Source: Petrolisthes cinctipes
Taxonomy: Eukaryota; Arthropoda; Malacostraca; Decapoda; Porcellanidae
Reading direction: 5' to 3'
Assembly: GCA_033782935.1 (NCBI GenBank)
Contig: JAWQEG010000622.1
Location: 846,001-910,000 of the forward strand
Length of the DNA: 64,000 nucleotides
The translations under genes were made by a program, and so were the position numbers. The notes below the pieces were generated by a model. The model saw only the letters and a program-made list of their open reading frames with translations. It was not told the origin of the DNA and made no database searches. Within the stretch, counting starts at the first letter, position 1. Each line of letters starts with the position of its first letter. This document shows, one piece after another, positions 43,555 through 55,369 of the stretch.

Positions 43555-45143
43555 TTATCTCTTGATCCTGTAGATGGAAAGCGTGTGTCTTAGCAGTTGC
43601 CTTAGACACTCCCCAAGGCTGGGACACTCCACAAGAAGATGCCGCACTGTCAAAGGGACCAGACAATCATCACAATAGGGAAAGGGTGCCCTCTCCATTA
43701 GAAATCCATGAGTCAAATGTGAGTGGCCAATGTGGAGACGGGCAAGAGCCATCTCCCACCGGCGGGACAAGCCGCTGTAGCTCCACAAACCAAGGCGCTG
43801 GCAGATGTCGCAGAGCTTGTTAGCCCCGATGGCATCCCATCTGTCTTGCCAGCAGGAAGGAACGGCAGCATCTATGTAGGGTCGAAGGACCACTGCAGGA
43901 ACGGGATGACGCCTGGCAGGAGGCCGAGAATAAGAGACCACAGCTTTAGTCAGGGCATCAGCCCACTCATTCCCTCCGACACCCACATAGGCAGGTACCC
44001 AACAAAATGTGACTTTGCGGCCACGACGACCCAGGAGGACAAGCCACTCGAGAATGGCCAACACCAGGGGATGGGAATAGTTAAAATTGCACAAGGGCTG
44101 CAAGGCACTACAGGAATCGCTAAAAATAATAAAAGAAGGCTGAGGGAGAGTAAAAATCACTTGAAGGGCATATAAAATGGCATAGAGGTCAGCAGTAAAA
44201 ATTGACATGACAGAAGGGAGCCTGCCGCCTCTGCAAAAGTCAGGAAAGACAACTCCAAAACCAACTCCAGCATCAGACTTTGACCCATCAGTATACACAG
44301 GGAGGGACCCCCTAAAAAAAGAGGGAACGAGCCACTGGAGGAGAAAGATATTCCTTGTCTAAAAAGCAGGTGCAGGGAAAAACTTCTGGAAGAAGCCATG
44401 GAGCCACCCTGGAGACCCACACAGGACAAATCTGGAAGTCATCAATGTCCATCTCCTCCATAGCCTTCCTGACCCGGAAGCCAAAGGGCGATGGTGTGCG
44501 AGGGTGTGAAAGGTAGTTCTGAGACGTGATATCAGATGACACCGCCAAGCAGGGAAGGGAGTCAGGAAGTCGATGCAATTGATGCCAACAACGAATCATC
44601 AAGGACTGGCGACGGAGATCAAGAGGTGGCTCATCAGCGTCCACCAGGAGACTGGGGATTGGGGACGACCTGAAGGCTCCGGTCGCCAGACGTACTCCAC
44701 CATGATGAACAGGGTCTAAAACTCTGAGACGGGCATCCGCGGCAGAGGAGTACACCTCACACCCATAGTCGAGCTTTGACCTAATAAGAACATGGCATAG
44801 GTGGAGGAAGGTGGCCCGATCAGCCCCCCAGGATGTATGGCCCAGGACCCTCAACAGGTTAAGAGCCTTGAGGCAAGAGACTTTAAGTGAACGTTAGTGG
44901 GGAACCCAAGTCAAACGTTTGTCAAAAAGGAGACCCAAAAAGCGAGTCTCCTCGACACAACGTATTCGATGACCATACATAAATAAGTCCGGATCGGGGT
45001 GGACGCCTCAGATGCAGCAGAAGTGCATAGCAACTGTCTTGGCACGAGAAAATCGAAACCCATGAGAACCAGCCCAACGTGACACCCTGTCAAGGGCAAG
45101 CTGCATGCTCCGCTCCGCCACTGACATACGGGAAGCAGAAAAC
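43555..45143 (-). pseudogene. LINE with C-terminal RNase H, broken
   Basis: On the minus strand, RT thumb remnants (SMQLALDRVSRWAGSHGF-like near 45080; RVLGHTSWGADRATFLHL, LIRSKLDYGCEVYSSA at 44312-44854) lead to an RNase H domain (43555-44298). YTDGSKSDAGVGFGV supplies the first Asp and FSDSCSAL the third. The usual Glu is Asp in TADLYAIL, and the usual WVPSHVG His is Tyr. A terminal His/Cys-rich block (GHSHLTHGFL, YCDDC, RHLLVECPS) ends the protein. This plan fits RNase H-bearing LINEs (I, LOA or R1 groups). It stops abruptly at the TIR element at 45147. Confidence 0.85.
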
Positions 45144-45452
45144 CAGGGGTGGGATCTTCAAAACTTCGTAAGTTGGTGGCGCTACGATCACCTTGACTCT
45201 CTCGTAGCCGCCATATTTGATCGTGGCTTACGAAGATCATAAGTTGCTATCTCCAAAGCTTCTTAACCTCCTTCGTAGCTCTCGATGATAGCTTCATAGC
45301 TAACGTCGCTGCCCGTTCCGTTCCGTACGTTTTGTTCATCTCGCCACCCAGCTGACTGGCTCTCAGCCAATCACAATGAAGGAAACAAAATGTCCTTGAT
45401 ACTGTAAGCCAATCGTAACGTAGTATCACAATGTCAACAAATAAACATTGTC

Positions 45453-46335
45453 TCAGATGTCAACACTACCAGCTGATAGAGATGACACAGTCACCAAGTT
45501 ACATCAGACAGGAATTAACAGCAAAAGACAGGTAAGGGAATTATTATACTGTGTTGGTATACATTTAACACAACAGTGGAGCTAAGGCAGCTGCCCGGGC
45601 ATATTTTTAATATCACACCAATCACTAGTATGATATTGTATATAGATTTGGTTAGGTTAGGTTTGGCTAGTTTAGTTTAAGATGGGTTAGGTTACGTACT
45701 GTAAATCAAGGACAGCATGATACAAAAAGTTTACTGGCAGCTGGTTGTCATGAAAATAATTCAAAGACATTGACTGGGAGGACATCATATTCTTTTAACT
45801 TCTACTGTCACTGTTTTATTTCCTTTACACCTACCTACAGTAGTTTCTATGATAATCTCAGAATCTGTACAGTTGACTGCCATTACCAAGTAACAGGCAG
45901 AAATATACCATATGTAGTGAAATCTAACAAGTGCAATATAATAACTTATACTTCAAACATTTTTATTGAAAGACAGATTAAGGAAATAAATTATATAAGC
46001 ATTATTTATATTGTGGATTTGGCAGTTGGCATGGGAACACATGGGTTGAAGGATGGGGGGACTGTCCATTGCCTGATTTAGATACAGTACCATTTTAATA
46101 TGATAACCAGGTATTGTAATTTATTCTGCTTGGTTCTGCTTTGTTATTGAATTATGTACCATTTTTTGTTATATTTCAGGTGGTGGCACTATAGTCTTTT
46201 TGAAATATACTGAGCGCTGAGGCGTTGGCCACTTCCGAGATTTACCTGACTGCTACGTTGCCAGATCTCGTCTGGACAATTATGGGATTAGATCCTCATT
46301 AAAAATGACAGCCAGCCCTCACTAACTTACCGCCT

Positions 46336-46388
<53 letters not shown>

Positions 46389-48087
46389 TGTTGCCTATAT
46401 ATCGCTTGCCGTTAACAACAAAACATAAAAATAAATCTTTCCTTTTCTGATGACACATTATGTTGTATTATAAATGCGACACTTTTCTGAGGATATAACA
46501 TAATTTTTCTTTTGTTTCTACTTTTATTCCTCACCACCACTGCTCGTGATGGTGCAATGATAGGTCCTCCATTTGCTTTCTCTTCTAAATAGTACTTATT
46601 TACATTATAAATAAGTTCTCTCTTTCTCGACTATGTAAAACATGATAGCAAGTAGCAGATGTGTGCTCCATCTTGAGTGGCAGCCAGAGTAAAAGTGACG
46701 GTAGTGACCTGAGTTGACAGGTGGAGCTTACGCACTTATCCCTGAATACACTCACCCTCTAGGTGCACTGACAACGTCGGAAAAATTTTCTGCCCAGTGT
46801 TGTGATACATATATATATTATCATTGTTAATATGAGAAGTAAATGATACTTTCATATACCTACATGGCCTTAGTAGTGAAGTAAATGTATACGTATTAAT
46901 TTTGATTAATTTAGCATCAGTAAATAGCTGATATGAGAGAGTGAGTGAAGTGTATTGGTGTGATTTGGCAGAATTGCGGGAGGGAAAAACCTCCCAACAG
47001 CCAACGCCTCAGCGCTCAGTATATTTTGAAAAGACTATAGTGACACAAAGACATTCACCCACATAGAAGAGGCTATGGCTCAAGTCATTAAAGAAGTACA
47101 AGTGTCTGGTATTCATGTGAACTCCAAGACCCAGGCAGTATGTACAGTATATAACAGTAAAAAATATCCTGCTGTTCATCTAGGCTAGTAGTGTAATATG
47201 GAAATCTTCCCTCAGTGGCACTAGTGAAGTAATTACATTGAGAGTTTATATATATAAAACATACATTTTGAGCAGCATTACCTCTCAATTCCATTCAAAG
47301 TTAAACAGTGGAAATCATAAGGCCTTAGTCCTAGGAACAAATATACAAGATGTTCTCATATATCCATACCTTCAGTAATTATGGGACATATACTGTGATT
47401 ACCCAATTTACAAGAGTCAAGTACATAGTGATTTTTTATATTTTGTGTATCATATAAATAACTCCTGTTAGCAGTTCATATAGTCGTAAAAATTGGAGCC
47501 ATGTTAATCAAAACTAACTTTGTGATGCTTTGTTGGATTCCATATGTATCATATGAGTACTTTAACCAAGTAAAAATTGCAGTACTGCTGCTGTACTTAT
47601 ATGTATGACTAATTATATACTGCTTTCTTTAAGTATGACTTTACAATTTTAATTCATAACGATAATCCTTAATATTTCTCTAAAATTATATGAAAGTTGC
47701 TAATTTTCATCATTTCTCAGCTGCTGAAGAAGACTTGGATGCAGGTGATGTGGATGACCCAGGACTGCCATCAAGGGCCCCTTCACCTAGACCTGGGCCA
47801 AGTTGGCAGGACTTCGGGCCAGTTACAGTGGAAGACTGTAAGGTTTTGACTGGTTACAGCTTGCCGAAGCTGGTAGAACCTACCACCAAGTGAGGAGCAT
47901 TCATACCACAGCTCTGTAGCCTCTATAGGTCAGCTAGAGGTGTGACAGCTCATCTGAAAGCTACGCTAGCTCCAGATATACTAGTTGTCCATAAGACTAT
48001 AAGGGATATTTTGATGGATCTTGCAGAAAATATAGCCAAAATATCAGAAACTTTGATGAACATTAAAAAGGCTATCGAGAAAAGGTG
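45453..48087 (+). pseudogene. Decayed spliced gene inside the TIR transposon
   Basis: A first exon may start at 45456 (MSTLPADRDDTVTKLHQTG) and end at the donor GTAAGG at 45532. A later exon begins after TCATTTCTCAG (near 47721) with EEDLDAGDVDDPGLPSRAPS and shortly meets a stop. A downstream stretch ends LMNIKKAIEKR, then stop at 48087. The acidic/Pro-rich linker followed by a helical tail is typical of SANT/MADF-like accessory proteins of Harbinger elements, but the DNA-binding domain itself is not visible. Exon joins are inferred. Confidence 0.4.
46187..47042. mobile_element. 856-bp TIR element nested in the 4.6-kb transposon
   Basis: The ends CACTATAGTCTTTTTGAAAT and its partner form about 40 bp of inverted repeat, including CTGAGCGCTGAGGCGTTGG, with very few mismatches. 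No target duplication is clear, partly because the tip is itself palindromic. A CT microsatellite lies inside (46338-46386). No transposase frame. Confidence 0.8.
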
Positions 48088-48109
48088 ATTTGTTTTCACG
48101 TGTGTTTTG

Positions 48110-48141
<32 letters not shown>

Positions 48142-49783
48142 TTAATTAGTGTGGTTTAAGTTGTGTTATATTTTGTGACAGTTATTAGTGTGCAAGTATG
48201 GTTTTAGTTGTGTGGTTTGTGTGTAGGTTTCAATCTAAAGTATTGTTAACTTCTGCTTATGTTTTTTAAGAAATTATGTTATTTATTTTCATTATATATT
48301 TTGTCTTTCAAATATAGCTTTTAACATTCACAATTCATGTTAGATTTGTTATTCTTTCAGTAAAATCAACTTTTTTTTCATGCATTCTTATCTTTGGCTA
48401 ATAATATTAATGAAGGTAAGAGTACTTGAATCATTATTAATGTCTTAGTTTCATTTACATATCAAGGTTCGGAGATTAACTATAAGGATATACTTATACC
48501 GTACTGTGGCTTTAATCTTGTATTTTAATAATTTCTCGGCCACATCTGTGATACGTCCAAGCAATGTGAAGAGTGCTAAACAAGTACCGTAGTCATTAAG
48601 GAATTGGTGTTTTTTGTTTTCAGTCATTGTTGGAAAGTACATGAGTTCAAACAGCTTTCCAATATCATAAATTTGCAGGTTTTTATTCAGGTATATATAA
48701 TGTAATGAACTGTGATAATGCAGGAAACTAATAGTACAAATAGCTAGGGAGGTATCATGGATTTCTGTAAACTTTACAGGTGTCATATGTAAATAAAATG
48801 TAGGTTTTTTTATAGTTTATAATTAAAACATTAAGAAAAACCAATACCAGTCACATATTTGTTATATGCTGTTGGAAAGCATTTATTTTAGAAAAATACA
48901 AGTCTTATGTAATATGAAAACAGGTGAAAATTATGTATTAAATTATACTGTTCAATAAAATTAATTGAATTGGTAAGAAATGTTCATGTACGGTACATGT
49001 TATTGAGACTTTTACAACATGATAATATTTGCAATAGTTAATTCTGAGACATATTTTTGTCTTTAGATTCGGGAATATGGTCAACCTTTTACACATCTCC
49101 AGTATATATCAGTAGGTATATAATTTCAGTTATTTAAATGTTACCAGCTCACACATCACATCAATGTGCTTGTAATATTTTAATTAGAAAATCAATAAAT
49201 CATAAAGAAAGTTTATCAACCTTAAGAATATTGATTAAAGACTACGTGGATTAAATTAGGTCTAACTATGCAACGAAGAATTTCTGCTTTGTTTGCAGGT
49301 AACTGGAAGCCACTTTCCTGCAATTAGTAAGTCACCATTATATCCTATTATTCTTAAACACTCCAAAAGTAATGATACACACAAAAAGTATTTGTAACTT
49401 TCTATTTCACAGTGCATCTGTTTAAATTGACACTTGCAGCTCCATTCTCCTAAGCTGCTCACTGAATCCCATCCTCTTGTTTATGTTTACCGATCAGTGA
49501 CAACAACAACCACCATTATGTCGTCTGTGTCGGCCGCGCCAAGTGTAAATAAACTCAAATCTCACTATTTACGGGTTGTTTCTCAACTACGCGACCCTGC
49601 TATCAGCCTTAAGAGTGCTTTTCAGTTTTCGTAGCGCTACGAACAAATATGGCGCATAATGGCAGACGGAAACTCCCTTACGAAGCTTTGAAGATACATT
49701 CTTAGCGGTTATGAACAACTTACGATAACTTTTGGCGCTACGAGAATCATAACTGCTGTTACGAAGCTTTGAAGATCCCACCC

Positions 49784-50192
49784 CAGCACCGCCTAGCCCG
49801 GGATTTGCACCTGCCGTCATGCTCTCCCGCCAAAAAACCACTCCTCACGAGAGCAATGATGAAGAAAAGGCTTGCGTTTGCTCGAAAATTTGAAGCGTGT
49901 ACCGAAGATGATTGAATGAAAGTATTGTGGAGTGACGAATCCACATTCAGATGCACAACAGAGCATAAGGGGACAGTGAGGAGGCCTGTGGGTGCCTGCT
50001 GGTATGATGAACGCTTCATTGAAAAGATAGTGAGGCATCCAGAATCACTGATTGTATGGGGTTGCTACAGTGTGGAATGTGGGCGTGGGGCTTTGCATCT
50101 GTTGCCAAAAAATGTTACAGTGAACAGTAACATTTATATCGATGTGTTGCGCAACCATATGCTCCCATCCTTCCATGAACACAGATGCACTC
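49784..50192 (+). pseudogene. Tc1-like transposase fragment
   Basis: The frame LARDLHLPSCSPAKKPLLT followed by RLAFARKFEACTEDD, then a TGA at the place of a Trp, then MKVLWSDESTFRC gives the first catalytic Asp block of a Tc1 transposase. It continues through LIVWGCYS and NVTVNSNIYIDVLRNHMLP. It stops at CTLF, just before the expected second Asp block, where a poly(T) begins. Both ends are therefore missing. Confidence 0.85.
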
Positions 50193-50210
50193 TTTTTTTT
50201 TTTTTTTTTG
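50193..50210. repeat. Poly(T) tract truncating the Tc1 gene
   Basis: Eighteen T residues replace the remainder of the transposase. The simplest reading is the poly(A) tail of a minus-strand retrocopy lying to the right, whose body was not identified. Confidence 0.6.
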
Positions 50211-52255
50211 GAAGAGGTTACATATGAACAGTACAAATAATGTTTATAGTTAGATGTTCAATATGAACAATATAAATCATTATTATAGTTAGGTAAATGA
50301 GTGAAATAGAGGAAAAATTAAAACCATAGGTGGGATTAATAGGGATGGAAAATACGTAATGATTAAGGGGTGAAGATTAATTTGAAAAGTATTAATTGGA
50401 TTAACCTGGATTTATAATTATATTTTATAACTACGAACATAACGTTTCTATGATATTACAGTAATAGTTCCTGCATTTATCTGTAACGCACTTAGAAAAT
50501 TATCTTAGTTACGATGGTCCATTTTCTGAATCGCAGAGCGATACATGCCTTAGATATATATAATTCCTTAATAATACTTTAACAGAGGAAGAATGCAATG
50601 TATTTGAGTAAGGGAATATGTGTAAATTGTAATATGTAACTAAATATACACCTTTGATGGTGGAATTGTAAAAATACTGGAAAATGAAATACGATGGATG
50701 CTACTTTGCTTGAGGGAGTGGGGAAGAAGGAAGGAGGGAAGGCTCCATGCTTTCTTTTTCTCACTCGGTTACCGGCATTGTAACAGGTAAGAGCTCAAGC
50801 TCTCGTTGGTCCCTTATATATATATTGTAAAATAGCTGTAGACATTGTGTATGGTGAATTGGTTAGTCCAGTGATGTGATTCAAATAATTAAAGAATATT
50901 GTGTGTTAACGTACCGTAAGGGCATAGTAGCTAATGTATATTTATTTTCTCACTCGGCTACCGGCATTGTAATAGCTGGGAGAGCTGCCAATTAATAGTA
51001 GCAAACCCTTGAGCAACTTGACCCACGTGGTATATCAAAAATGATAATAATTGCTGGCAATTCCCAAATCTAATAGTAGAATTAGAATATTAATGATAAG
51101 GATGTGATTTTTTTAAATATTGTGATAATCGTTTTTGTATGTGGATTTAAGTCTATTTAGCCCTCTGTTAACCAGCGAGATACAGAAAACTTTTATCCTG
51201 GTTTGACAGAACGGTGTTTAGGCAATATTAACAAGGGAGGGGGATAGTATGGTAGTATTATCGTATTATTATTGTATTAATATTATTTTGTTTTCCGTGA
51301 AATATAATAGAAATAATAGAAAAATAAAACGAGTTTATTAATTAGTTAGAGTATTTCTGTCACCGATTTTAGACTGTGATCCTATATATAGATATTAGTT
51401 CTCAATTCATATCACTGATCGTACCCCCGTTAAAATTGTTGTCTGGGTTGCTTACTCACGTGCTTATTAAAGTAACGCTACGCTACCCCTTCAGTGTGTG
51501 TCGTATTTAGTCATCTGTCAATTTGGTCTGGTGGTGGCAGCGTACCTAGCACTGAGGAGGGACTGGACTTGTCCTTTGTATGAGTTTTTTTAATATTCAC
51601 AAGGCAAGTCCTGTTCCTCATCAGTCTCTTATTTTGTTTTGTTTTCCAGACCGGTTGATCGAGCAATAGGATAAAGTAGTAGCATGCACTGGTGGCTTTT
51701 TTTTGTTTGTTTTGGCAGTGGGTTTTGTTTCCTCCCAATAATAGTAGAAATTTAAAAGTAATAAATGATAGAAATAGGAGGAAAAACTCTCCTTTATACT
51801 GATGCCAATAGATGGGAAAAAATCCTACTGTTACAGCAACACTGATAGTGGGCTTGTAGAGAGTAGCCCGACTCCAGCCAGCCACTAGCACTTAGTGTTA
51901 AACGAGCAGTTAGGGTGGAAGGTCATATTTCCGGAGCTCCGTTTTTCATGTAATTACCATATATGTGCGTAAACACGACAGTGACATTATATTTCATATT
52001 GTTACATTGAAAAATATGATTCTGGCATGTTTTATAATGAAATCAGAGTGTGAAAATATACTTAGATATGTAAATAGAGTGTAAAAGTAAATTTTGAGTA
52101 GCGGTAATTCTGAGCTGCCTACCCATCCTACATATGTCCAGTTAGTCTTCACAAGTACATTAGGAGACAGCTAAGGGTTTGTACTTCAATATCTTGTATC
52201 ATTTAATTATGTAGCATGAGTAAATTACAAACTATTAACCATCAAATGGTAGATA
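50211..52255. other. No recognised genes
   Basis: A direct repeat TCACTCGG(T/C)TACCGGCATTGTAA occurs at 50760 and 50949. A TGGTGGCAGCG string at 51531 resembles a primer binding site, but no LTR could be matched. Otherwise AT-rich and featureless. Confidence 0.4.
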
Positions 52256-53455
52256 AAGCCTGCCGCTAAGTGGTTAACAGGGTCTTGCATGAGGACTCGC
52301 TGGTTGACTGGTAAGACAGGCAACTGCCGGGCACAACTGTTGTATCGAAACTGCGATGCGTCGTCTCTCTGTTGTTGATGACGATTGCATTCCTAATCAT
52401 CTGGCTACTACTCTGTCTGATAAGAGATGGAATGGGCAGGAACACAGGTGCGAAGAGGGTGTCCATACAAAGTTTGGCCTGGAGATCATCCGGTGTAGTT
52501 TGGAGTGTTCCTCAGCTCCAGCAGTCCTCTTTCGAATGTTTCACATTGGATGATGCCATTGTGGTCAGTATTCATGATGAGATGATTGACGGTCTTGACG
52601 GCAGTCTCGGCATGTCCATTTGACTGGGTGATGCTGTGAGTTCACGATGTGTCTGACGCTCCAGCTGTTGAGTATTTCTTGGAACTCCCGTGATGTAAAC
52701 TGTGAAACACCATCAGTTCGCACCCGTACTGGAACCTTTTTTGTCACTGAAGTAACTGCAGAACTGTTTGATAGTAGCTGAAGCTGTGGTGTCATTGCCA
52801 CATGGGAAGACAGATGACCATCCTGAGAAACAATCTATGATGACAAGGAAGGACTTCCCTGCCCTAGCGAAGTGATCAGCTGATATGGACTCGTATGGTC
52901 TTTTTGGATGGTCATGTTTCTGGTTGTTGGCTTGGAAGCATAGTCTGGCAGGCATCACAGGCACGAACAGCATTGACGATGTCGGAGTCGATTCCTGGCC
53001 AGAACACTGTCTGCCGTGCACGTCGCTCCATAATGACTGTCATGCAAGGGTTTCAACACTGACTTGTGCAATGCTGCAGGTACTATGATGCATTGACCAT
53101 ATAGCACGAGGTCACCATAACTGTACAAATCATAATGGGTCTTCCAGTAGTCCAGTAGAGAGTTATGGAGATCGCATAGGTGACATGGAAATCCTCCTGT
53201 AAGCACTCGAGAAACTTGACGGAGGTCTGGTCCGTACGCGCCGTTTTCTGGAGCTCCTCTACTGAAGACCGGGGTCTGCAGGCGGTGTCTGAGGGTCATC
53301 AATGGAGTGAACGGTTCGGACAAAAATGGTAGACCCCACTGAGATATCATGTAACATGTCATCATCATCTGTTGGATTATCGAAAGGATGACGGGACAAT
53401 GCATCGGGAATGCTCAGTTGTTTGTCGGCCCGTCACTTTGACGTAAAGATGAATG
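52256..53455 (-). pseudogene. gypsy-3: RNase H tail and integrase fragment
   Basis: On the minus strand the end of RNase H (SIPDALSRHPFDNP) is followed by an integrase. This has YWKTHYDLYSYGDLVLYG, a zinc domain with HDSHYGA, then SISADHFARAGKSFLVIIDC with the first Asp, and VRVRTDGVSQFTSREFQE with the second. RHIVNSQHHPV follows. The segment around the catalytic Glu is shifted, and a C-terminal LFAPVFLPIPSL region ends the copy. A gypsy clade unlike both other gypsy elements here. Stops and shifts show it is inactive. Confidence 0.85.
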
Positions 53456-53824
53456 GTGACAACTACTTTTTCAGACTTTGTATTCCCTGGTTTTCAACGG
53501 AGTCCAGTGTGAAAAGAGGGACAATTAAGGAAGTGATGTGAAGTGGCTTGGCCGAAGGGGCGCCAAAAAACTTAAAATATTGCCCACATCACTACAGGCA
53601 ATATGGGTAGAAACTCGAAAGAAGTAAGATGCTTTTAAATATTGTAATTAAATTTGAAGAGTTTAGGCAAGCAAGAGATCAGAGTAATAGGTCGATAACT
53701 GAAATGTTTAAAGAGGTTAGTTCCCAGTCTTGGATCCAGGGTTGGATCAGAAAAATCTTTCAGGGGGAAGGAAAAGTGTTTGAGGAAAAAAATAACCTCA
53801 GGCAATGCTACGAGTATAACGTAC

Positions 53825-54013
53825 ATGTCTAGCAAGGACGCCGACCATACCATTCCAAGTACCATTTTTTGTTACAGAACCAAACCCTTTGACATTCATA
53901 ATCGTGGAGGTGAAATTAAGTCTGGCTTGTACAATGCGCATCAGGGCAGCTGCATAACCACTAGCCTCACTGATATCCTCGACCCCTTCACCAAACTCCA
54001 TTACTGTCGGTTT
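53825..54013 (-). CDS. Ionotropic receptor-type ligand-binding domain exon
   Basis: A 189-base minus-strand exon of 63 codons in phase, with acceptor TTGTCTTTCAG just before it and donor GTACGT just after. The translation contains SGYAAALMRIVQARLNFTST and KNGTWNGMVGVLA. These match the N-terminal lobe (S1) of iGluR/IR ligand-binding domains, where NFT...G..S...NGTWNGM(V/I)G.L is characteristic. Such receptors are ligand-gated cation channels used for chemosensing in arthropods. Neighbouring exons with the pore and second lobe are not visible within about 0.6 kb either side, where gypsy elements intervene. It may be one exon of a long gene or a relic. Confidence 0.6.
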
Positions 54014-54700
54014 CTGAAAGACAATTTTAGTGCAAATTATAAAACAGTTCTCAAGATACAGTTCACAGAATAATCCCTGTTTTGAAAGTCTCATACCATC
54101 TTCATGAAAGACTGATAAGTGATTACATTAATGTCTTAAATTATTTGAATAATTTGTTAAACCTAGTACGGCTGCAACACTTCTACACATTAGTCATTAT
54201 GGAGATAGGCCGTAGATAAATAAAAATATTATTTCGTAATACTATAGACGGCGTCACTTCGTCAAATTGGAAAGAAATAAGTTAAGTCAATTTCCCGAAA
54301 TATAAATTACCCTGGTTTTCTAGAACCTTAATGCCCATTCACACATACACGATCCTCAATGTAACACCTGCTCGACTGCCATTCAGGCATCAATCGTGGT
54401 GCCAGGGCCTTCTCAATGTAGAGGCTAAAGGGTGAGCCGACTCAGCTGATAGTGACGTCACACGGGAAGACTAAGTGACAGGTTCTCAGTAAAACCAGTT
54501 GCTGCGTGGTTGTTCATGTACATGGTGTTTCATGTAAATATACAAACATATCACTGTAAAATCACAATGAATTTAAGGACAATTAGACACAATTTGAGTT
54601 TTATAAATCTAAACTTTAGTTAACCACTTCGCCGCAGATATTATCTATTGCGGCAGCTCTCTCTCCCGGGTCTCTCTCCCGCACTCGTGGTCACTATGTG
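54014..54700. other. Flanking sequence of the receptor exon
   Basis: No further exon could be recognised. It ends in a TCTCTCCCGGGTCTCTC stretch directly at the LTR of gypsy-2. Confidence 0.4.
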
Positions 54701-55330
54701 GTTACGAGTTGGGCCTTTACTAGAAATTAAATTACAATTATAAGCCTACCCAGATCCCAACCCGCAATAACCAGAAGAAAGTATGGGGGCAATCGGAATG
54801 CAAGGGTAGACAGAGGGAGTGTGATTTTTATCTTTAATGAATATTTAATTAGTACAACCGTAATCCTAACCTTCACCAAACACATATAACATTATTTCTA
54901 GAAACACACTTGTATACATGGTTACTATTAAAATATATACATACAAAATACCCAAAAATAATGGTAGCCAGTGGAGGGAGAAAAATTTATTAAGAATATA
55001 TATAATACTCAAGTGCAGTGAGGTGTCTGACGAATAATGTACAGCAGAATATGGAGAGAGTCACGAGCTGTAGGAGTACAGGACAGATAATCCAAGTGTG
55101 GTCACTTCCCAAGAGTGAACTGCACTCCCTCGTTCCAGCAGGTAGGAGGAAACTTCGTTGAGACAGGAATGAGTGAATCAGGCAGGTTCAGAGACACTAT
55201 AATCCACGACGTCAGTATTTGGAAGGTTAAAACTGCTGGTTATTTGGGTGTCGAGGTTAAACTGATAATATGGACACTTTAATTAACATCGTATACTAGC
55301 AGTAATGGTTAGTAGGGGCGTACCACACAC
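54701..55330 (-). repeat. gypsy-2 3' LTR (left on the plus strand)
   Basis: Bases 54701-55160 match 63539-64000 at roughly 93%, with scattered substitutions and small indels. On the minus strand the LTR should begin at TGTGGTACGCC (near 55329), just after GAGAGGGG, a fitting polypurine tract, and ends in ...CTCGTAAC. The divergence shows the insertion is not recent. Confidence 0.85.
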
Positions 55331-55369
55331 CCCTCTCAAAGACCTTCGTAGTGTTGAACCGAAGGAGGT

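Larger units (their letters stand above)
45147..49783. mobile_element. 4.6-kb TIR transposon, PIF/Harbinger favoured
   Basis: Terminal inverted repeats start GGGTGGGATCTTCAAA, extend for several tens of bases, and continue as a second inverted layer (CGTAGCGCTACG, CGCCATATTTG). CAG flanks both ends (45144-45146 and 49784-49786), a 3-bp target duplication. It has no intact transposase but holds a decayed gene (about 45453-48087). A 3-bp duplication plus a possible SANT/MADF-type accessory gene points to PIF/Harbinger, though that group usually prefers TWA targets. It lies between a cut LINE and a cut Tc1 gene. Confidence 0.75.

Noticed and set aside
48451..48786. 111-codon minus-strand frame inside the TIR transposon, considered as its transposase
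   Set aside because: No DDE or helix-turn-helix features could be seen.
51500..51560. LTR end plus primer site (TGGTGGCAGCG)
   Set aside because: No second LTR and no adjacent gag in that orientation.
53550..53570. TGGCGCC on the minus strand as a primer site for gypsy-3
   Set aside because: Only seven bases match and no LTR borders it.
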